Below are positions 41,940-53,194 of a stretch of 64,000 nt of DNA, piece by piece (within the stretch, counting starts at the first letter, position 1; each line of letters begins with the position of its first letter). The notes beneath the pieces were generated by a model. That model was not told the origin of the DNA. It was given only the letters and a program-made list of their open reading frames with translations, and searched no databases. Location: assembly GCF_004359215.1 (NCBI RefSeq), contig NC_090614.1, positions 1,586,749 to 1,650,748 on the forward strand, read 5' to 3'. This stretch comes from Bremia lactucae. Its lineage: Eukaryota; Oomycota; Peronosporomycetes; Peronosporales; Peronosporaceae. A program made the translations under genes and the position numbers.

Positions 41940-44039
41940 CTACCACGAGAGATCACTAGATACACGTACGGAAGCCTTCTCATTCGAGCATCCATTGTCC
42001 TCGTTACAGGTTTCTTTCGTGCTTTGAGGGTCTTGTACCGCTACGCGAAAGAGACGATTGCCAAATTTCTTATACAATGGCAGAATCCCTCCCCCTGCAA
42101 GCAATCGTTCTTCAAACAAGGACATTTGAAAGCGAAAGGTTTCACCTCCGACGTCAATCGTACGTCCCGTCATATTGACAATCATATCAACGTTTTCTTT
42201 CGCAAGTTCATAGAAACGATCATTATCAAGCTGAATCCCCACGAGACTAAAGTTTTGATAATTGCGGGAGAAAATATACCCAAACGATCGTGCAATAAGA
42301 GCTTTGATACCCGCGCCTTTTAATGCCGTCACGGCCTGTTCCCGTGACGAGCCACAGCCAAAACCATGACCTGCAACAAGAATATCTTGACCCTCTTGCA
42401 CCTTTAAACGGAAATCAGGGTGCGTATGTAAAAACGCCACTTTTCCTAATGCTGCCATGTCGTTTTCACATAAAAATTCACCGGGTAAGATCGCATCGGT
42501 ATCAATATTATCACCAAAGACTTGCACACGGCCACGAATTGATCCTGTAAACGTTTCGAGCGATGCTGTGGCATCCACGTCCATTCCAGGATTCTCTCGT
42601 GTATGGTTGACAAGTTCTGGCTTGACATCCGTTATGGTAATTGGTACTGCAGGTAATTCAGGCACCGCAGCTTTTAATTTGGCACGATCAATATGCTTTA
42701 AAAAGGGACGTGGATCCGTAACTTGCATGGTAAAACTCGATGCTGCAACAGTAATAGCCGACGCCAAATTTGCAATGGATCCTTTGCCCATTCGATTCCG
42801 ATAATTACGATTCTGAGAACTCAGCCACACTTCCTTCTCCCCTGCCACATCGGCAGCAATCCCGAGACAAAAACTACATCCGGGTGCACCAATAGTAAAC
42901 CCCGCGTCTTCATATACTTGTAACAAGCCATGATTTCGTAGATTTTCAATAATCACTTGACTCCCGGGTGTCACGCGTCGATGGCCCTGTCGTACGGGAA
43001 TCATGCCTTGTTTTAAACACACTTCCAACACCAAAGCTCCAAGAACTAAATCTTCTTCAGCTGTCGTACACGCGCCAATAAAACACCCATCGAGCTTCAT
43101 TCCAACGACTTCGGACACGGGTTTTACATTATCGGGCGATGGAAACAAGGCAATTTGGGGTTCCAGGGTATTCAAGTGAATTTGATACGTTTCGACATAC
43201 TTGGCTTCTTTATCGGCTCGAAAGAAGAGCGCGTCTTGATTATGATCGGGACGCTTTTGAAGGTATGCTGCAGTCCTTTCATCCGCTGGAAACACTCCTG
43301 CAATGCCGCCAAATTCGGCAGTCATGTTGCTAATTGCAAAGCGCGCATCGCAGGAAAGGGCCGCAATGTTGCCACCCCATTCGACACAGCGGTTAATGGC
43401 CACAGTATTGCACTTGAGTTGCCCGAGGGTATACAACATGACGTCTTTTCCCCCCATACCCAATGGAGGCGACCCACAAAATTCAATTAACACCGTCTCG
43501 GGGACCTTGATCCATGTCTCGCCAGTTACAAGCGGCATTACGACGTCAGCGGCGCCCAAACCAATGGCAAATGCACCCAGGCCACCTGTACTGCACGAAT
43601 GGGAGTCGGCACCCACGACAATTTGACCGGGCTGAGCCCGTTGACGATAAAACTCCGTGTGTAAGATCGTGGTATTTGGAGGCTGGTAGTTGGTAAGCTG
43701 CGCCTCGTTGGCAAAGTCCGCCGACGCTTGAATCATCATCTGTTGACGTGGTTGATGATTCACGCGTGGGTCAACAGTGTGGTCCACGGCGAGCCAAAAT
43801 CGATCGTTGCGCCAAATACGTGGACGACCCATGTCTTGGTACGTTTTGTCCATGGATTTCCACGTGATTTCACACGCGAGGGTCCACTGGGCCTTTACGC
43901 ACAGCATTTGACCGGGTGAGACCTCAGGCTTTGTGAGCCCCACGGCCCAGTGCGTTAAAATCTTTTCAGGGAGCGTGAGTGGACGCCGAGGCGAAGAAGG
44001 GGATGACATGGGGAATACCGCGTGAGGACGAGTTGGCAA
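41940..44039 (-). CDS. Fused aconitase / 3-isopropylmalate dehydratase-family hydro-lyase
   Basis: Encodes 699 residues in one exon. The large-subunit part has AVDHTVDPRV, HTEFYRQRA, VVGADSHSCSTGGLGAFAIG, DVVMPLVTGETW, and the 4Fe-4S ligands in FIGACTTAEEDL (Cys about 324) and GAPGCSFCLG (Cys about 388 and 391). After a ~60-residue linker comes the swivel (small-subunit) domain: VFGDNIDTDAILPGEF and GHGFGCGSSREQAVTALKGA, with the substrate-binding SSRE loop. Large and small domains in one chain resemble eukaryotic LEU1, but the sequence also fits aconitase-like hydro-lyases of unknown substrate, so leucine biosynthesis is only the likeliest role. The N-terminus is Ser/Pro/Arg-rich and could be a targeting peptide or a start upstream of the native one. 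Confidence 0.85.
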   Translation of the reverse strand: MPTRPHAVFPMSSPSSPRRPLTLPEKILTHWAVGLTKPEVSPGQMLCVKAQWTLACEITWKSMDKTYQDMGRPRIWRNDRFWLAVDHTVDPRVNHQPRQQMMIQASADFANEAQLTNYQPPNTTILHTEFYRQRAQPGQIVVGADSHSCSTGGLGAFAIGLGAADVVMPLVTGETWIKVPETVLIEFCGSPPLGMGGKDVMLYTLGQLKCNTVAINRCVEWGGNIAALSCDARFAISNMTAEFGGIAGVFPADERTAAYLQKRPDHNQDALFFRADKEAKYVETYQIHLNTLEPQIALFPSPDNVKPVSEVVGMKLDGCFIGACTTAEEDLVLGALVLEVCLKQGMIPVRQGHRRVTPGSQVIIENLRNHGLLQVYEDAGFTIGAPGCSFCLGIAADVAGEKEVWLSSQNRNYRNRMGKGSIANLASAITVAASSFTMQVTDPRPFLKHIDRAKLKAAVPELPAVPITITDVKPELVNHTRENPGMDVDATASLETFTGSIRGRVQVFGDNIDTDAILPGEFLCENDMAALGKVAFLHTHPDFRLKVQEGQDILVAGHGFGCGSSREQAVTALKGAGIKALIARSFGYIFSRNYQNFSLVGIQLDNDRFYELAKENVDMIVNMTGRTIDVGGETFRFQMSLFEERLLAGGGILPLYKKFGNRLFRVAVQDPQSTKETCNEDNGCSNEKASVRVSSDLSW

Positions 44040-44430
44040 ATGTAGGACTGGAGTGGGAAGTGGAGTGTTTGTAAGGGTGTTTGCGCAACCACAAATTTAA
44101 AAATGAAGTTACAATTTTGTCGACTTGAAGGAGATTTTGGGGTTTTAAATAGAGATGATTGGCGGACGTGTTCATCTTGAAGTTGATACTTGATTGTTTA
44201 ATGATTTTTACAAAATGTGAAAGGAAGTAGAAGTTGATTGTTTTTTTTAATTTAATTTACTACTTCAGCTTTAAATCTTGATAATGGAGGAACTGATTAT
44301 GCTATTATATAGGAATATTTGTCCTTACAGAAATACGAGTTTTTTTTCTATGTTGTGTCAAATTGCTATAATATACAACATTGGAGAAGATTTCAGCAAT
44401 CAATTTGAATAAAAAATTGCGTTGCAACAC
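44040..44430. other. AT-rich upstream region of the hydro-lyase gene
   Basis: Contains the promoter side of the hydro-lyase gene. An in-frame upstream extension is not apparent and nothing else was recognised. The transposon block starts at 44431. Confidence 0.3.
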
Positions 44431-44724
44431 TGTGACAGGGCACCTTTTGCTAGCTGATAATAGTACTAGTCAACCTACACTGATTACAGTGCCTCGACTA
44501 CTTCACGTACACGACGTGCAGAGGAAGGTTCTCAGTAGCTGAGAAGTCTTAGCAAAGAAGGGTAATTTCTTAGGCTTTAGTGTCTTGTTGCGTCAATATT
44601 ACCAAATTTGGTAATATTATTGGAACTATGAAGTCATAATTAATAAAATAAATCATTTTTTTCTATCATAGAATAAAATATTCATTATTCTTCTTGGAAG
44701 AAATAATTTTTATGAAACGGGACA
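44431..44724 (-). repeat. 3' LTR of the deleted Gypsy (shortened)
   Basis: Same ends as 48586-49064 (TGTCCCGTTTCATAAAAA ... GTGCCCTGTCACA on the minus strand) but with an internal deletion of about 185 bp. Confidence 0.7.
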
Positions 44725-45616
44725 CCTCTAACGTCACCCCCTTAAAAACAACTCTCAATATAGTAACTAATGTAGAGTGGCAGAAGATACTATTATGTCT
44801 CTCCCTGCAAATGAGCCCTTGTTGGTTAACTTTAATTTCAACTAACAATTGCGCATTGTTTCGAAACCCGTGTGCGTGGCTTGTGAAACCGCAAAGCTGG
44901 CAGCAGCACGGCTAAGTGCGGCTACGAGCGATGCAAATGTAATAGTAGACGCATTAACGTCTACTGAGAAGTACTCCACTTGGAGGTGACTGGTCCAAGT
45001 CACCTGCTACTCTCATTGTGGGTGACTGGCATGTGTCGGCGTCATCGCTCGACTCAGTGGCTACGGTGAAGGCTTCCGGTTCACCCGAGGCCACGACCGG
45101 TAAACCTTCGGCTCTAGCGTGACTACTAAAAGGTGATGTTGAAGTTGTTTAACACGGGCAACTTGACTCGTGGGACATGTATGACCAATGATATCTAGCA
45201 AGTTTCGTTATTCAACTCACCCAGGTTTCACAAGTCTGGTGAGGACGGAACGAAATTCGTTATCGATGCCTTTTTCGGCATCGATGGTGCACATGTAAGC
45301 GGGAAAGGAGATCACTCCTTTGCTCTTAGCTTGGAAAGCATCTGATCAGAATGTGCATAGCATAACCGCGAGGCCTGTCTTGACAAACTGGATGCTTTCC
45401 GTGACCGGTCTGAAAACCGGATCGTAGCCGGTGCACGCTACAAGCTACATTGTCTGTCAAGAGGCAGGGCTACCTTGCCTCTCGTGAGGGGACTCATGCC
45501 CATACAATTTTAGGGTACAGGTTATGCCCTTAAGGAGCATACTCCCTTAAGGACCCTTACTGGAGCACGCTCATCTCTTGTGACATGTGCAAAGGAATTA
45601 AGAGACTCCAATCCTT

Positions 45617-45835
45617 TTACGAGCGCTTTTTGCGCTCGCGTTCTGATGGACCCTCTGTCGAGGAGGTTGGGTGTCGAACGAGACCCGGAACGTCCATCAT
45701 CAGTTGGAAACGAGGTTCACAACTATCATAGGAGGGTGGATATTCTCGCCATCGAACGAGATAACTCCTTCGAATCCCCTTCACCTCACAGTGGTTCGAG
45801 AAGCATTCAGCAAGGAACCGGTTTTCACCACTCAA
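45617..45835 (-). pseudogene. Gypsy integrase chromodomain
   Basis: The minus-strand frame contains SYLVRWREYPPSYDSCEPR, the core of a chromodomain (aromatic cage region, W-x-x-YPP-x-x-x-S-x-E) at the end of a Gypsy integrase. Chromodomains guide such elements to modified chromatin. Preceding integrase sequence is absent. Confidence 0.75.
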
Positions 45836-46021
45836 ATTTTAAATGGATATGGAGGAGGGATTCTTTTCGGGAGCGAACAGCCCATTGTTCATATTAACGT
45901 TAACGCTAAAATTATTCTAGGAGTGTTAGAGAGCAACCATGAGGGAAATTGAGTTCGCCTCGTTCGCCGAACCCAAGTCAATACCTTGACTTGAATCACG
46001 TTCTCCATTATTAGTGTATAA

Positions 46022-46359
46022 AACCTGGTATCAGATCGATTTCGTGTCGAGTGCCTTTATCCTTCGGAAGCTCCCACGCTAAAAGTTCGGGAAATACATT
46101 CTTGAATTGATCAAATCTCATCTTAATAATTTGGCTTCATAGACTCCCAGGATTGGGACAAATATTGTTCCATCCGAGTCTTCTCATCGAGGACACTTTC
46201 GTCCATCGATGAGCTGGTGAGAATCCGTTCGTTCTCAGGAAATCCTACTGCCGACCGAATATCGACCAAGTAATTGTCATCTGTGCAAAGTACGCAGATC
46301 TGCTTGACTTTGCCAAGACGCAGATAACGCAAGAATCGTTTTAGTTCTAGCGTTAGCAA
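46022..46359 (-). pseudogene. Gypsy protease-RT linker, cut at the RT start
   Basis: Reads KQICVLCTDDNYLVDIRSAV, SSSMDESVLDEKTRMEQYLS, then after a stop FDQFKNVFPELLAWELPKDK and GTRHEIDLIPG. The next expected residues (TKYCVTRQ) are absent: the deletion junction is here. Confidence 0.7.
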
Positions 46360-48585
46360 TAGAGTTCTATTTGAAGTTGACTTTGGAGGCGCTATCAGAT
46401 CAAGGGTATAAGCGCCTAAACTTGATCCGTTGTTTACGAAGGCATCATTATTATTATTAATATCTCAGTCTCCTATTGTTCAAAGGTACCTGGAACCTTT
46501 TGACAACAGGTTTCGGGAGACTTGTTCCCCGCAGAATCTTGGGGACTTATTTCCTCAAATTCTATTCGCAGATTATCCCCCCTAACTGCCTCTAGCTGTG
46601 CTGCGCAACCACAACGAAATCCACGATGACCGACTCACCAAATGATCCTCGACGCGGCCTGTGCTTCTGCACAGTCGTCGAAATTTTACTCCACAGCGTG
46701 ATGGGTTGTCACGATGAGGTCTTTTGCAGTCGTGCAAACGACCGAACCATAAGTGAGGCCATCGCACTCACTCGAAGGACATCCACATGCTTGTGGACGC
46801 TTCAAGAGGTTCATCTAATGACCATCTGATGACAAGAGACAGGCATCGTTTCGGCTTGATGCTGCCATTTATGCATGGCTCGTACTTTTGGAGCCATGGT
46901 ATTCCAAGGATGACATCAAATTGGTCACGAAATCCAGTACGATGAAATGATCATCGTACTGTTTACCCTTTAACATTATTCGATATTAACTACACGTTTA
47001 TTTACTGTTACATATGCGCCTGTTGCTATGCGCACTGTCATCCTTGTTAGACGGATATCGCGCTCAATGGATTTGAGTCTGCGATCTTCTAGCAATTGTC
47101 GTCGACTGAAATTGCTCGACGCCTCAGAATTGACTAGGGACATTTATGGCAATTTATTTGCCACTATAATTTTTGAGATGACGAGGCTAATTTCATCACC
47201 TGGAGCAGTTACTCACAATGTCTGTTTAATTTATCAAATCATGCTGATTTCAAAGCCCTATTATTCTTATGTTCAGGGGCTGTAATTTATGGGTAATTAA
47301 TTGTTTTCAAAAATATTGTCGATTATTATATAAAATTAACTTATTATGAGTGAGGAGCAGCTTTTGTTAAAGACCTGCAAATTCTTTTGACGTTGCTGGA
47401 CAGTAGGGCGCTGCGCACCTCCTCACCTTGACCGTTTTTTACGTCCGGCTCGCCGTTGCGATTTCGCAAAAGCGTCGGAACCGCGTCATCCGCAATTCCT
47501 AGCGGCAGGTCGATCGCTTCGCTCAGTGTTTCTAGGCACTGGACTTGGGGCACTACACCTATAGCCGTAGTGACCCGTTTCTTAACGATTACTTTTTTGA
47601 AATCGTCTGTAACCTGAAGAGCTAGGTTTCTTGCTCTCTACATACGAGAGGTCAATCGGTTCTTAAACTCCGTTTCTTTGACGTCTTGGAGGACGATAAG
47701 CTTTAGAGTAGACAAACTGAAGTCCTACTTTTTCGCTACAGAGATCGCTTGATCTAGCGTCTCTAGCTCAAGCCGGAACAGGTGAGTCTCGACAGGACCG
47801 TCTGCAAGACCTTTAACAATCACAGCTAGCTGCGTTTGTTCGTCTACTGCATGACTCACACTTGTACGGTATCGTGTATGTTGGGCATAAGCGTGAAGAT
47901 CACGCTTGCCTCCAGGACTTCTGCTCGATCCCCGAGTACGGCACGCGGCGGCTGTAATGTCTGCCTGAGCCGGGTTTTAAGGACCTCATACGCCCCAAAA
48001 CAATGAATTCCGAAGCTTGAGCCTTAAAGCTCAAGATTTGAATCGTCCTGCTAAGTTGGACATGCCAAATACAAATTTCGTCGCATCATCATTATAGCGG
48101 CGAGCTTCACTGGCGTCGTCTAATTCGACGAACCAACTTAGAAGGAGGTTGCCTTGAATTTTGATATTCTGATCTTAATGCTTTCGAGGCGACGCTGAAG
48201 CGACGGCTCGCTAGCAGCATGTAGATGCTGCTGTCGCAACAGCTCTAACCGATAGGCACCCTATTCTCTCAGCACCTCTGCATGTTGAGAGGCCTTGCTG
48301 GTGAAGCAAGGCTAATTTTTTTGGGCTTCGTCGTGTTCATAGTGTATGAACTCGGCTATGGCCGCATGTTGTTCATCTGTGTTCAGAATGAACAGCATGG
48401 CGCCAACGACTGGCCCGCTTCCGATCGACTCCTGCGTTTGACCGCTCTCCATCTAAGGTCACTTAAATGGGTAATTTTTTAGCGTAAAGTGATAGCCTTT
48501 TTGAGAGGCTCTAGCGCTTCTTCCTTCTTTTCGTGTTAAATGAAATGTGCGTAGGCCGTTGAATGGACTACGAAGTGCTACGAGG

Positions 48586-49064
48586 TGTAATGGGGCACCT
48601 TTGGCTAATACTGATAACAGAACAAATCAACCTACACTGATTACAGTAAAGGTGGGATGCCTCGAGTACTTCACGTACACGACGTACAGAGGAAGGTTCC
48701 CAGTAGCCAAGAAGTCTTAACTACTAAGAGTAAAATGCTTAAGAATAGGAAAAAGAAAAGCTGTCTGAATACATCAATTTCATTCATAACGATCTTCCAT
48801 CTATTCCCTTTAAGATAATAATAACTAAATATGCAATGCGCCCCCTTACGCGACGCCTAATTGTGTCTTGTAACGATTTGTGGGGACGATTTAATATTGA
48901 ATCAACCAATCAGCAAAACTAATGTCCTATTGCGTCAATATTTTTGGTAATACTGGAACTATGAGGTCAAAATTAATAAAAACTTAATTTTGTTCTTCTT
49001 TAGCTAATTTGTCTCAAAGGAAATATTTTTTTATATAGGTTATAATGTTTATGTAAACGGGACA
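48586..49064 (-). repeat. 5' LTR of the deleted Gypsy
   Basis: On the minus strand it begins TGTCCCGTTTACATAAAC and ends GGTGCCCCATTACA. It is about 185 bp longer than its partner at 44431-44724 because it contains a 48735-48915 segment absent there. Immediately inside the element the sequence CCTCGTAGCACTTCG resembles the first family's primer site. Confidence 0.7.
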
Positions 49065-50196
49065 CCTTGATACAAACACTAACTGATTGTCCATTCGTTG
49101 GTGTTGAAGCGGAGACACTTTACCGCAAGAAGCATTTGCAACAAAATTGTCACGTGCTTTGTGGAAATTTATATATTTTTCTTGTGCGGTTCACACTAAT
49201 ACGATATGAAAGCCTGTCACTTTTTTGCTTTTACCAATCTCGGCAAATCAAAGGTAAATCCAAACTTAATAAGCAGAACTTAATCCACAGAATTGCCCCT
49301 GTCTTTTTTTTAATTTAATATATCCTGTCGTCGGTAATTGCCGACCTGAATCGTTAGATATTCACAGAACGGCGCTTCGATACCTTCTTGAATGCATTTG
49401 CTCCACGCATAGCAGTGCGTAAATATTGTCAACACTTCGACTAATATATTGCTTAAAATCGTGCGAAAGCCACTCGCACAGGGTTAGTACAAGCGGCAAC
49501 AAGACATCACATCTTCATAATGGCGTTTGTAAACACCAAACAAGAAGTTAGTTCTCATGATGACGAAAACAATCAAGACCCTTCACATCTGCGATTATAC
49601 CACACTCATATATGTTACTAAGCATTTATCGATAGATTTGGAGATTTAAAATGCTCGTGGATTAATTTGCGCTGCATCGATCACAATCCCTGCCCCCATT
49701 GTCAGGTTACCCTCGCACTCCATCGTTCTATGGTCCGAGGATCGATGGGATCATATCAGGACCAGTAGTAGTTTGCTCGGACGGGTTCCCATGAAACTCG
49801 CTGATGTATTATGTCGTCCGTGTATCGGAGTACATTTCGGTTGGTAAACGTCAATGTTGTGTAATACACACTAGGGGTGATATACCCTACTGCACTTAAA
49901 TTATATGAATAATCTTTATTGTCATATTACTCAATGGGTTACACACGTGTCAAGCGCTGGATAGACATGTGATGACCAAGTCAATATTAAGGCTACAAGG
50001 GTTAGGTTTATTTTTTTAGAGCAAAAATAAGCTTTAGTGCACTTTTTGATCTCAAGGCGTTTTGTGCCTTCCTAAGGGTTTCGCTGTGATCTTTTAGAGT
50101 TTGGAACCTTACTATGATGGGCGCGATTATTGCCACAGACGTTTTGACTATTGCCACAGACAAAACACCTCTGATTGACTGATTGGTGTAAGTGAT
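49065..50196. other. Spacer between two Gypsy elements
   Basis: It includes an 83-residue plus-strand frame (49067-49318; MIQTLTDCPFVGVEAETLYR, ending in a basic/hydrophobic tail) with no recognised family. The rest is AT-rich without identifiable features. Confidence 0.3.
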
Positions 50197-52412
50197 ATGA
50201 TTGGTCGATGGTGTGCTATATTCGTTCTACGTAAGATACATCATAAAATTTCAACTAGTTTTTGCCATTTCGTTCAACTCTCTCGTCTCTTGAAAAAAGA
50301 CGAGAAATGGTTATGGAACGCTGATTGTCAGCGTTCGTTTAAAGGTATCAAGCAAAGCTTGATGCAATCGCCCACCTTGGCGATTGCAGATCAAGACAGA
50401 CCATTCAATGTGGTCTGTGACGCCAGCGATTTCGCAATCGGCTGTGCGTTAATGCAATACGAATACAGACGGCGCGGAGCGCGTCGTCTGTTATTAATCG
50501 CGTCAGCTGCAACCAGCTGAACGCAATTACCCAGTGCATGACTAGGAACTCCTTGCCATGAAATATTCATTGGCTAAATGTAGGGTCTACCTCCTAGGAG
50601 ATAGACCGTTCATTGTGTATACGGACCATGCTTCATTACGCACGGCCGTAAACAGCCCACACATCTCGCAAAGAATGGCGAGGTGGCTATTCTTCTTTGC
50701 GGAATATAACTTCTCCATCAAATATAAACCAGGACGACTTAATGTCGTCGCTGATGCGTTATCACGCCGACCCGATTTGGAGTCAACAGTGCACTCCAAC
50801 AGTGGAAATAATCTTACTGTCGCAACACTCACTACGAGTGTTCCGTCATCAAGATTAGTTGATGACATAAAGAAAGCCTACAAAAACGATAAGGACTTTT
50901 ATATTTGATAAATTCATCCGATAAATCTTTCTAAAATCTACCGGCTTTATATCGATCGATACACAACACGTAACGGCTTATTGTAATATATAGTCGTTAC
51001 TGGCGACACCCCACGTGTTGTCGCCCCAACGCACAATGATTTGCGCTTGCGCATCATGTATGGGTGTCACGATGCTCCAACAAGTGGACATCGTGGACGT
51101 GAGAAAACTTATCGTACAATAAGTCGCAACTTTACTGGCCCCGCCAGTATCAGTTCGTGCGCAAGTATATTCGTGCTTGCGAGGTATGTCAACGGGTGAA
51201 GCCTAGCCCTTCATCCCGTGCACCTCTTTAACCTCTACCACTTCCGGCAGAGTGTTGGTAGTCCGTATCTATGGACTTCATCTTCGAGTTTTTTGAAGAC
51301 GACCACAAAATCAATGGAATCCTTGTTTTTGTAGACAGATTCAGCAAGATGATACATCTTGCTGCGGTACCTAAGTCGATTACGGCTTCAGGTTGTGCCC
51401 GTGTCTTTATCGACACGGAATTCAAACTCCATGGGTTAACCCGTGAATTTGCCTCGGATATAGATCCAAGATTCTCGGCGGAGTTCTGGCAAACCGTGTT
51501 CCAATCTCTCGGAACACGGCTGACTATGTCAACATCCGATCACCCGGAAACGGATGGTCAAACAGAACGCGTAAATCGCGTCCTCGAAGAGATACTTCGC
51601 GGTTACGTCCGAATTGGAGCGAACTTTTACCGATGGTCGAATTTGCCATCAATGATTCGGTGCATCCGTCTACAACGCATACATCGTTCTTCATGAATGG
51701 CTTACGCCATCCACGCAGACCCGCTCAATTAGAGGGATCCTCTAGTTTAAGGGAGGGGGTGGACTCGTACGAGCAAAGCCATTTCTGGCTCATGCTCATT
51801 ACGCGTCAAAGTTACCAACGACGCGAATTATGTCGATGTCGAAGCATTCGACATCGAAGATGAGAGAGATCTCATGGCTGTGCGCACAAAGCACACTGGA
51901 AAAGGCAAGACAAATGAGTCAGCAGAGAAATTTCTGCTGGCTCGAAAATCAGTAGTCGGTTTCGTACAGGATTACGTTGCTAACGCAGTGGACCGTCAGA
52001 AACGGAACGCAGACAAAAAAAGAAGAGCAAATAATCTTTTATTTGAAATTAATCATCTCGTACTACTATGTACAGTAAATTTACCTAAGCATGTAGTCAC
52101 TAATGTGGGTAGTAAGTAGTAAACTACTACCCAAGTGTATTGGGCCTTTCCGTTTACTGCACTGCAGAGGCAATGCATTCGCACGTAGGATGAAAATGCA
52201 TCCTACGTTTTACGTTGGTCGGCGTCGCCCGTTCCATCACTATGCAGATTCTTCTGAGGACGGATCTGACTACCATTTTCAAGGATCCTTTAAATATTAT
52301 TGTGGTCACGAACCAGATTCTCATGTTGAATCTGGGGATTCATGTTGAATCTGGAGATTCATGTTGAATCTGGAAATTCATGTTGAATCTGGAGATTCTC
52401 ATGTCTGGTCCG
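50197..52412 (+). mobile_element. Chromodomain Gypsy, RNase H to integrase C-terminus
   Basis: Plus strand: RT-RNase H junction (LLKKDEKWLWNADCQRSFKG, PFNVVCDASDFAIGCALMQY, 50281-50460), RNase H end (VYTDHASLRTAVNSPHISQR, KYKPGRLNVVADALSRRPDL, 50558-50908), integrase core (51271-51640: VFVDRFSKMIHLAAVPKSIT and SDHPETDGQTERVNRV), and the C-terminal HPTFYVGRRRPFHHYADSSE near 52200. Stops break it at several points. It ends exactly at the Copia LTR (52413). Its chromodomain, 3' UTR and LTR are found inverted at 53034-54851, and the LTR's other half at 58766-59029. Confidence 0.85.
52321..52396 (+). repeat. 19-bp unit tandem repeat, 4 copies
   Basis: Four consecutive 19-mers, tcatgttgaatctggRRat (52321-52339, 52340-52358, 52359-52377, 52378-52396), differ only at two purine positions. 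The unit is not a multiple of three, so it shifts the Gypsy integrase-chromodomain linker frame (HEPDSHVESGDS) at each copy. Confidence 0.9.
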
Positions 52413-52610
52413 TGTTGGGGTATGAGAACACACTGCGTAAGAATGCTTCGTGTAGGGAAAATAAAAAGTAAATTCGTTCTTATAAAACCCTCATACATAT
52501 AACGAACTTAAATGTATCAGCTTCGCTTGCTCTTCTTCTTGTGTCATTCACAACAGTAACCGCCACATCAGCACGACAACGAACCGTCGCCTGATGTCCC
52601 ATCTTCAACA
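52413..52610 (-). repeat. Copia 3' LTR (inverted with respect to the 5' LTR)
   Basis: On the minus strand it runs from TGTTGAAGATGGGACATCAG to CATACCCCAACA, 198 bp. It pairs with 54852-55041 (TATTGAAGATGGAACATCAG ... CATAACCCAACA). It is flanked on its outer side by GTCCG (52408-52412). Confidence 0.9.
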
Positions 52611-53030
52611 CTCCTTCTCGACGAGAAGTTTCCAATATTGGTCATGGCCACGAGAAATTGAAACTTCTCTGTCGAAATCGTCTTGGTCAGGAAATCAGCG
52701 AGCTGTAACTTGGTTTCAATATACTTCAACTGAATTACCTTGTTTTTGACTTGATAACGGACAAAATGATAGCGTATAATAATGTGCTTCGCACCATTTT
52801 GATATCCTTCATTTTTGCGATAGCAATCGCACATTGATTGTCCTCGTACACCATAACTGGACCATTTTTTAATCTTGACCTTCATCTCCAGCATAGCGAT
52901 TTAGTCCACAATACTTCTTGTATGCACAATGATAGAGCCACATATTCGGCTTCAGCAGTGCTTAGCGACACACGGTTTTGCATTTTTGACTTAAAAGTCA
53001 CGGGTGATCCGTTAACCATCACCATCATGG
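52611..53030 (-). pseudogene. Copia RNase H, C-terminal half
   Basis: On the minus strand: MMVMVNGSPVTFKSKMQNRV, SLSTAEAEYVALSLCIQEVL, VYEDNQCAIAIAKNEGYQN, IIIRYHFVRYQVKNKVIQLK and ETKLQLADFLTKTISTEKFQ. This is the end of a Copia polyprotein, followed by a purine-rich tract (gagaaggag) and the 3' LTR. Its first residues continue where the plus-strand Copia at 58765 stops (STSG). Confidence 0.9.
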
Positions 53031-53033
53031 ACA

Positions 53034-53194
53034 GCGGAGCAAGTAGATATAATGGTCTATATCTACCAAGGGATAAGCTTTCCGGATATAACTACGTAAT
53101 GTAATATTCTTTAAAAATGTCTGCGTTTTAGATAACATATATTAATTAACAATCATAAGTGTTTATTTCATGTAACAATACCCGTAACATCACC
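53034..53194 (-). repeat. 5' half of the chromodomain-Gypsy 3' LTR
   Basis: On the minus strand it starts TGATGTTACGGGTATTGTTA right after a purine tract (GAAGGGAGGGG, complement of 53195-53205). It follows the LTR at 59238-59643 as far as tatctacttgctccgc, then jumps into Copia RNase H. The missing second half matches 58766-59029. Confidence 0.85.

Larger units (their letters stand above)
44431..49064 (-). mobile_element. Internally deleted chromodomain Gypsy element
   Basis: LTRs at 44431-44724 and 48586-49064 share the same orientation and landmarks (aacctacactgattacagt, cttcacgtacacgacgt-cagaggaaggtt, attgcgtcaatatt, aaacgggaca). On the minus strand, after the 5' LTR (48586-49064), come gag traces (48480-47340), protease (GKQYDDHFIVLDF, 46990-46850), the RT leader (MDESVLDEKTRMEQYLSQSW, then WELPKDKGTRHEIDLIPG) ending at about 46022, and, directly afterwards, the chromodomain (45835-45617). 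RT, RNase H and integrase are missing, so the element is non-autonomous. Confidence 0.75.

Noticed and set aside
52321..52396. Regular short repeats, considered as a CRISPR-like array.
   Set aside because: The 19-mers are directly adjacent with no spacers and lie in a Gypsy linker; the genome is eukaryotic.
52838..53104. Plus-strand frame containing TIMDSGAS, resembling a retropepsin active site.
   Set aside because: The DNA is fully explained on the minus strand as Copia RNase H joined to a Gypsy LTR; the motif sits across that junction and is a coincidence.
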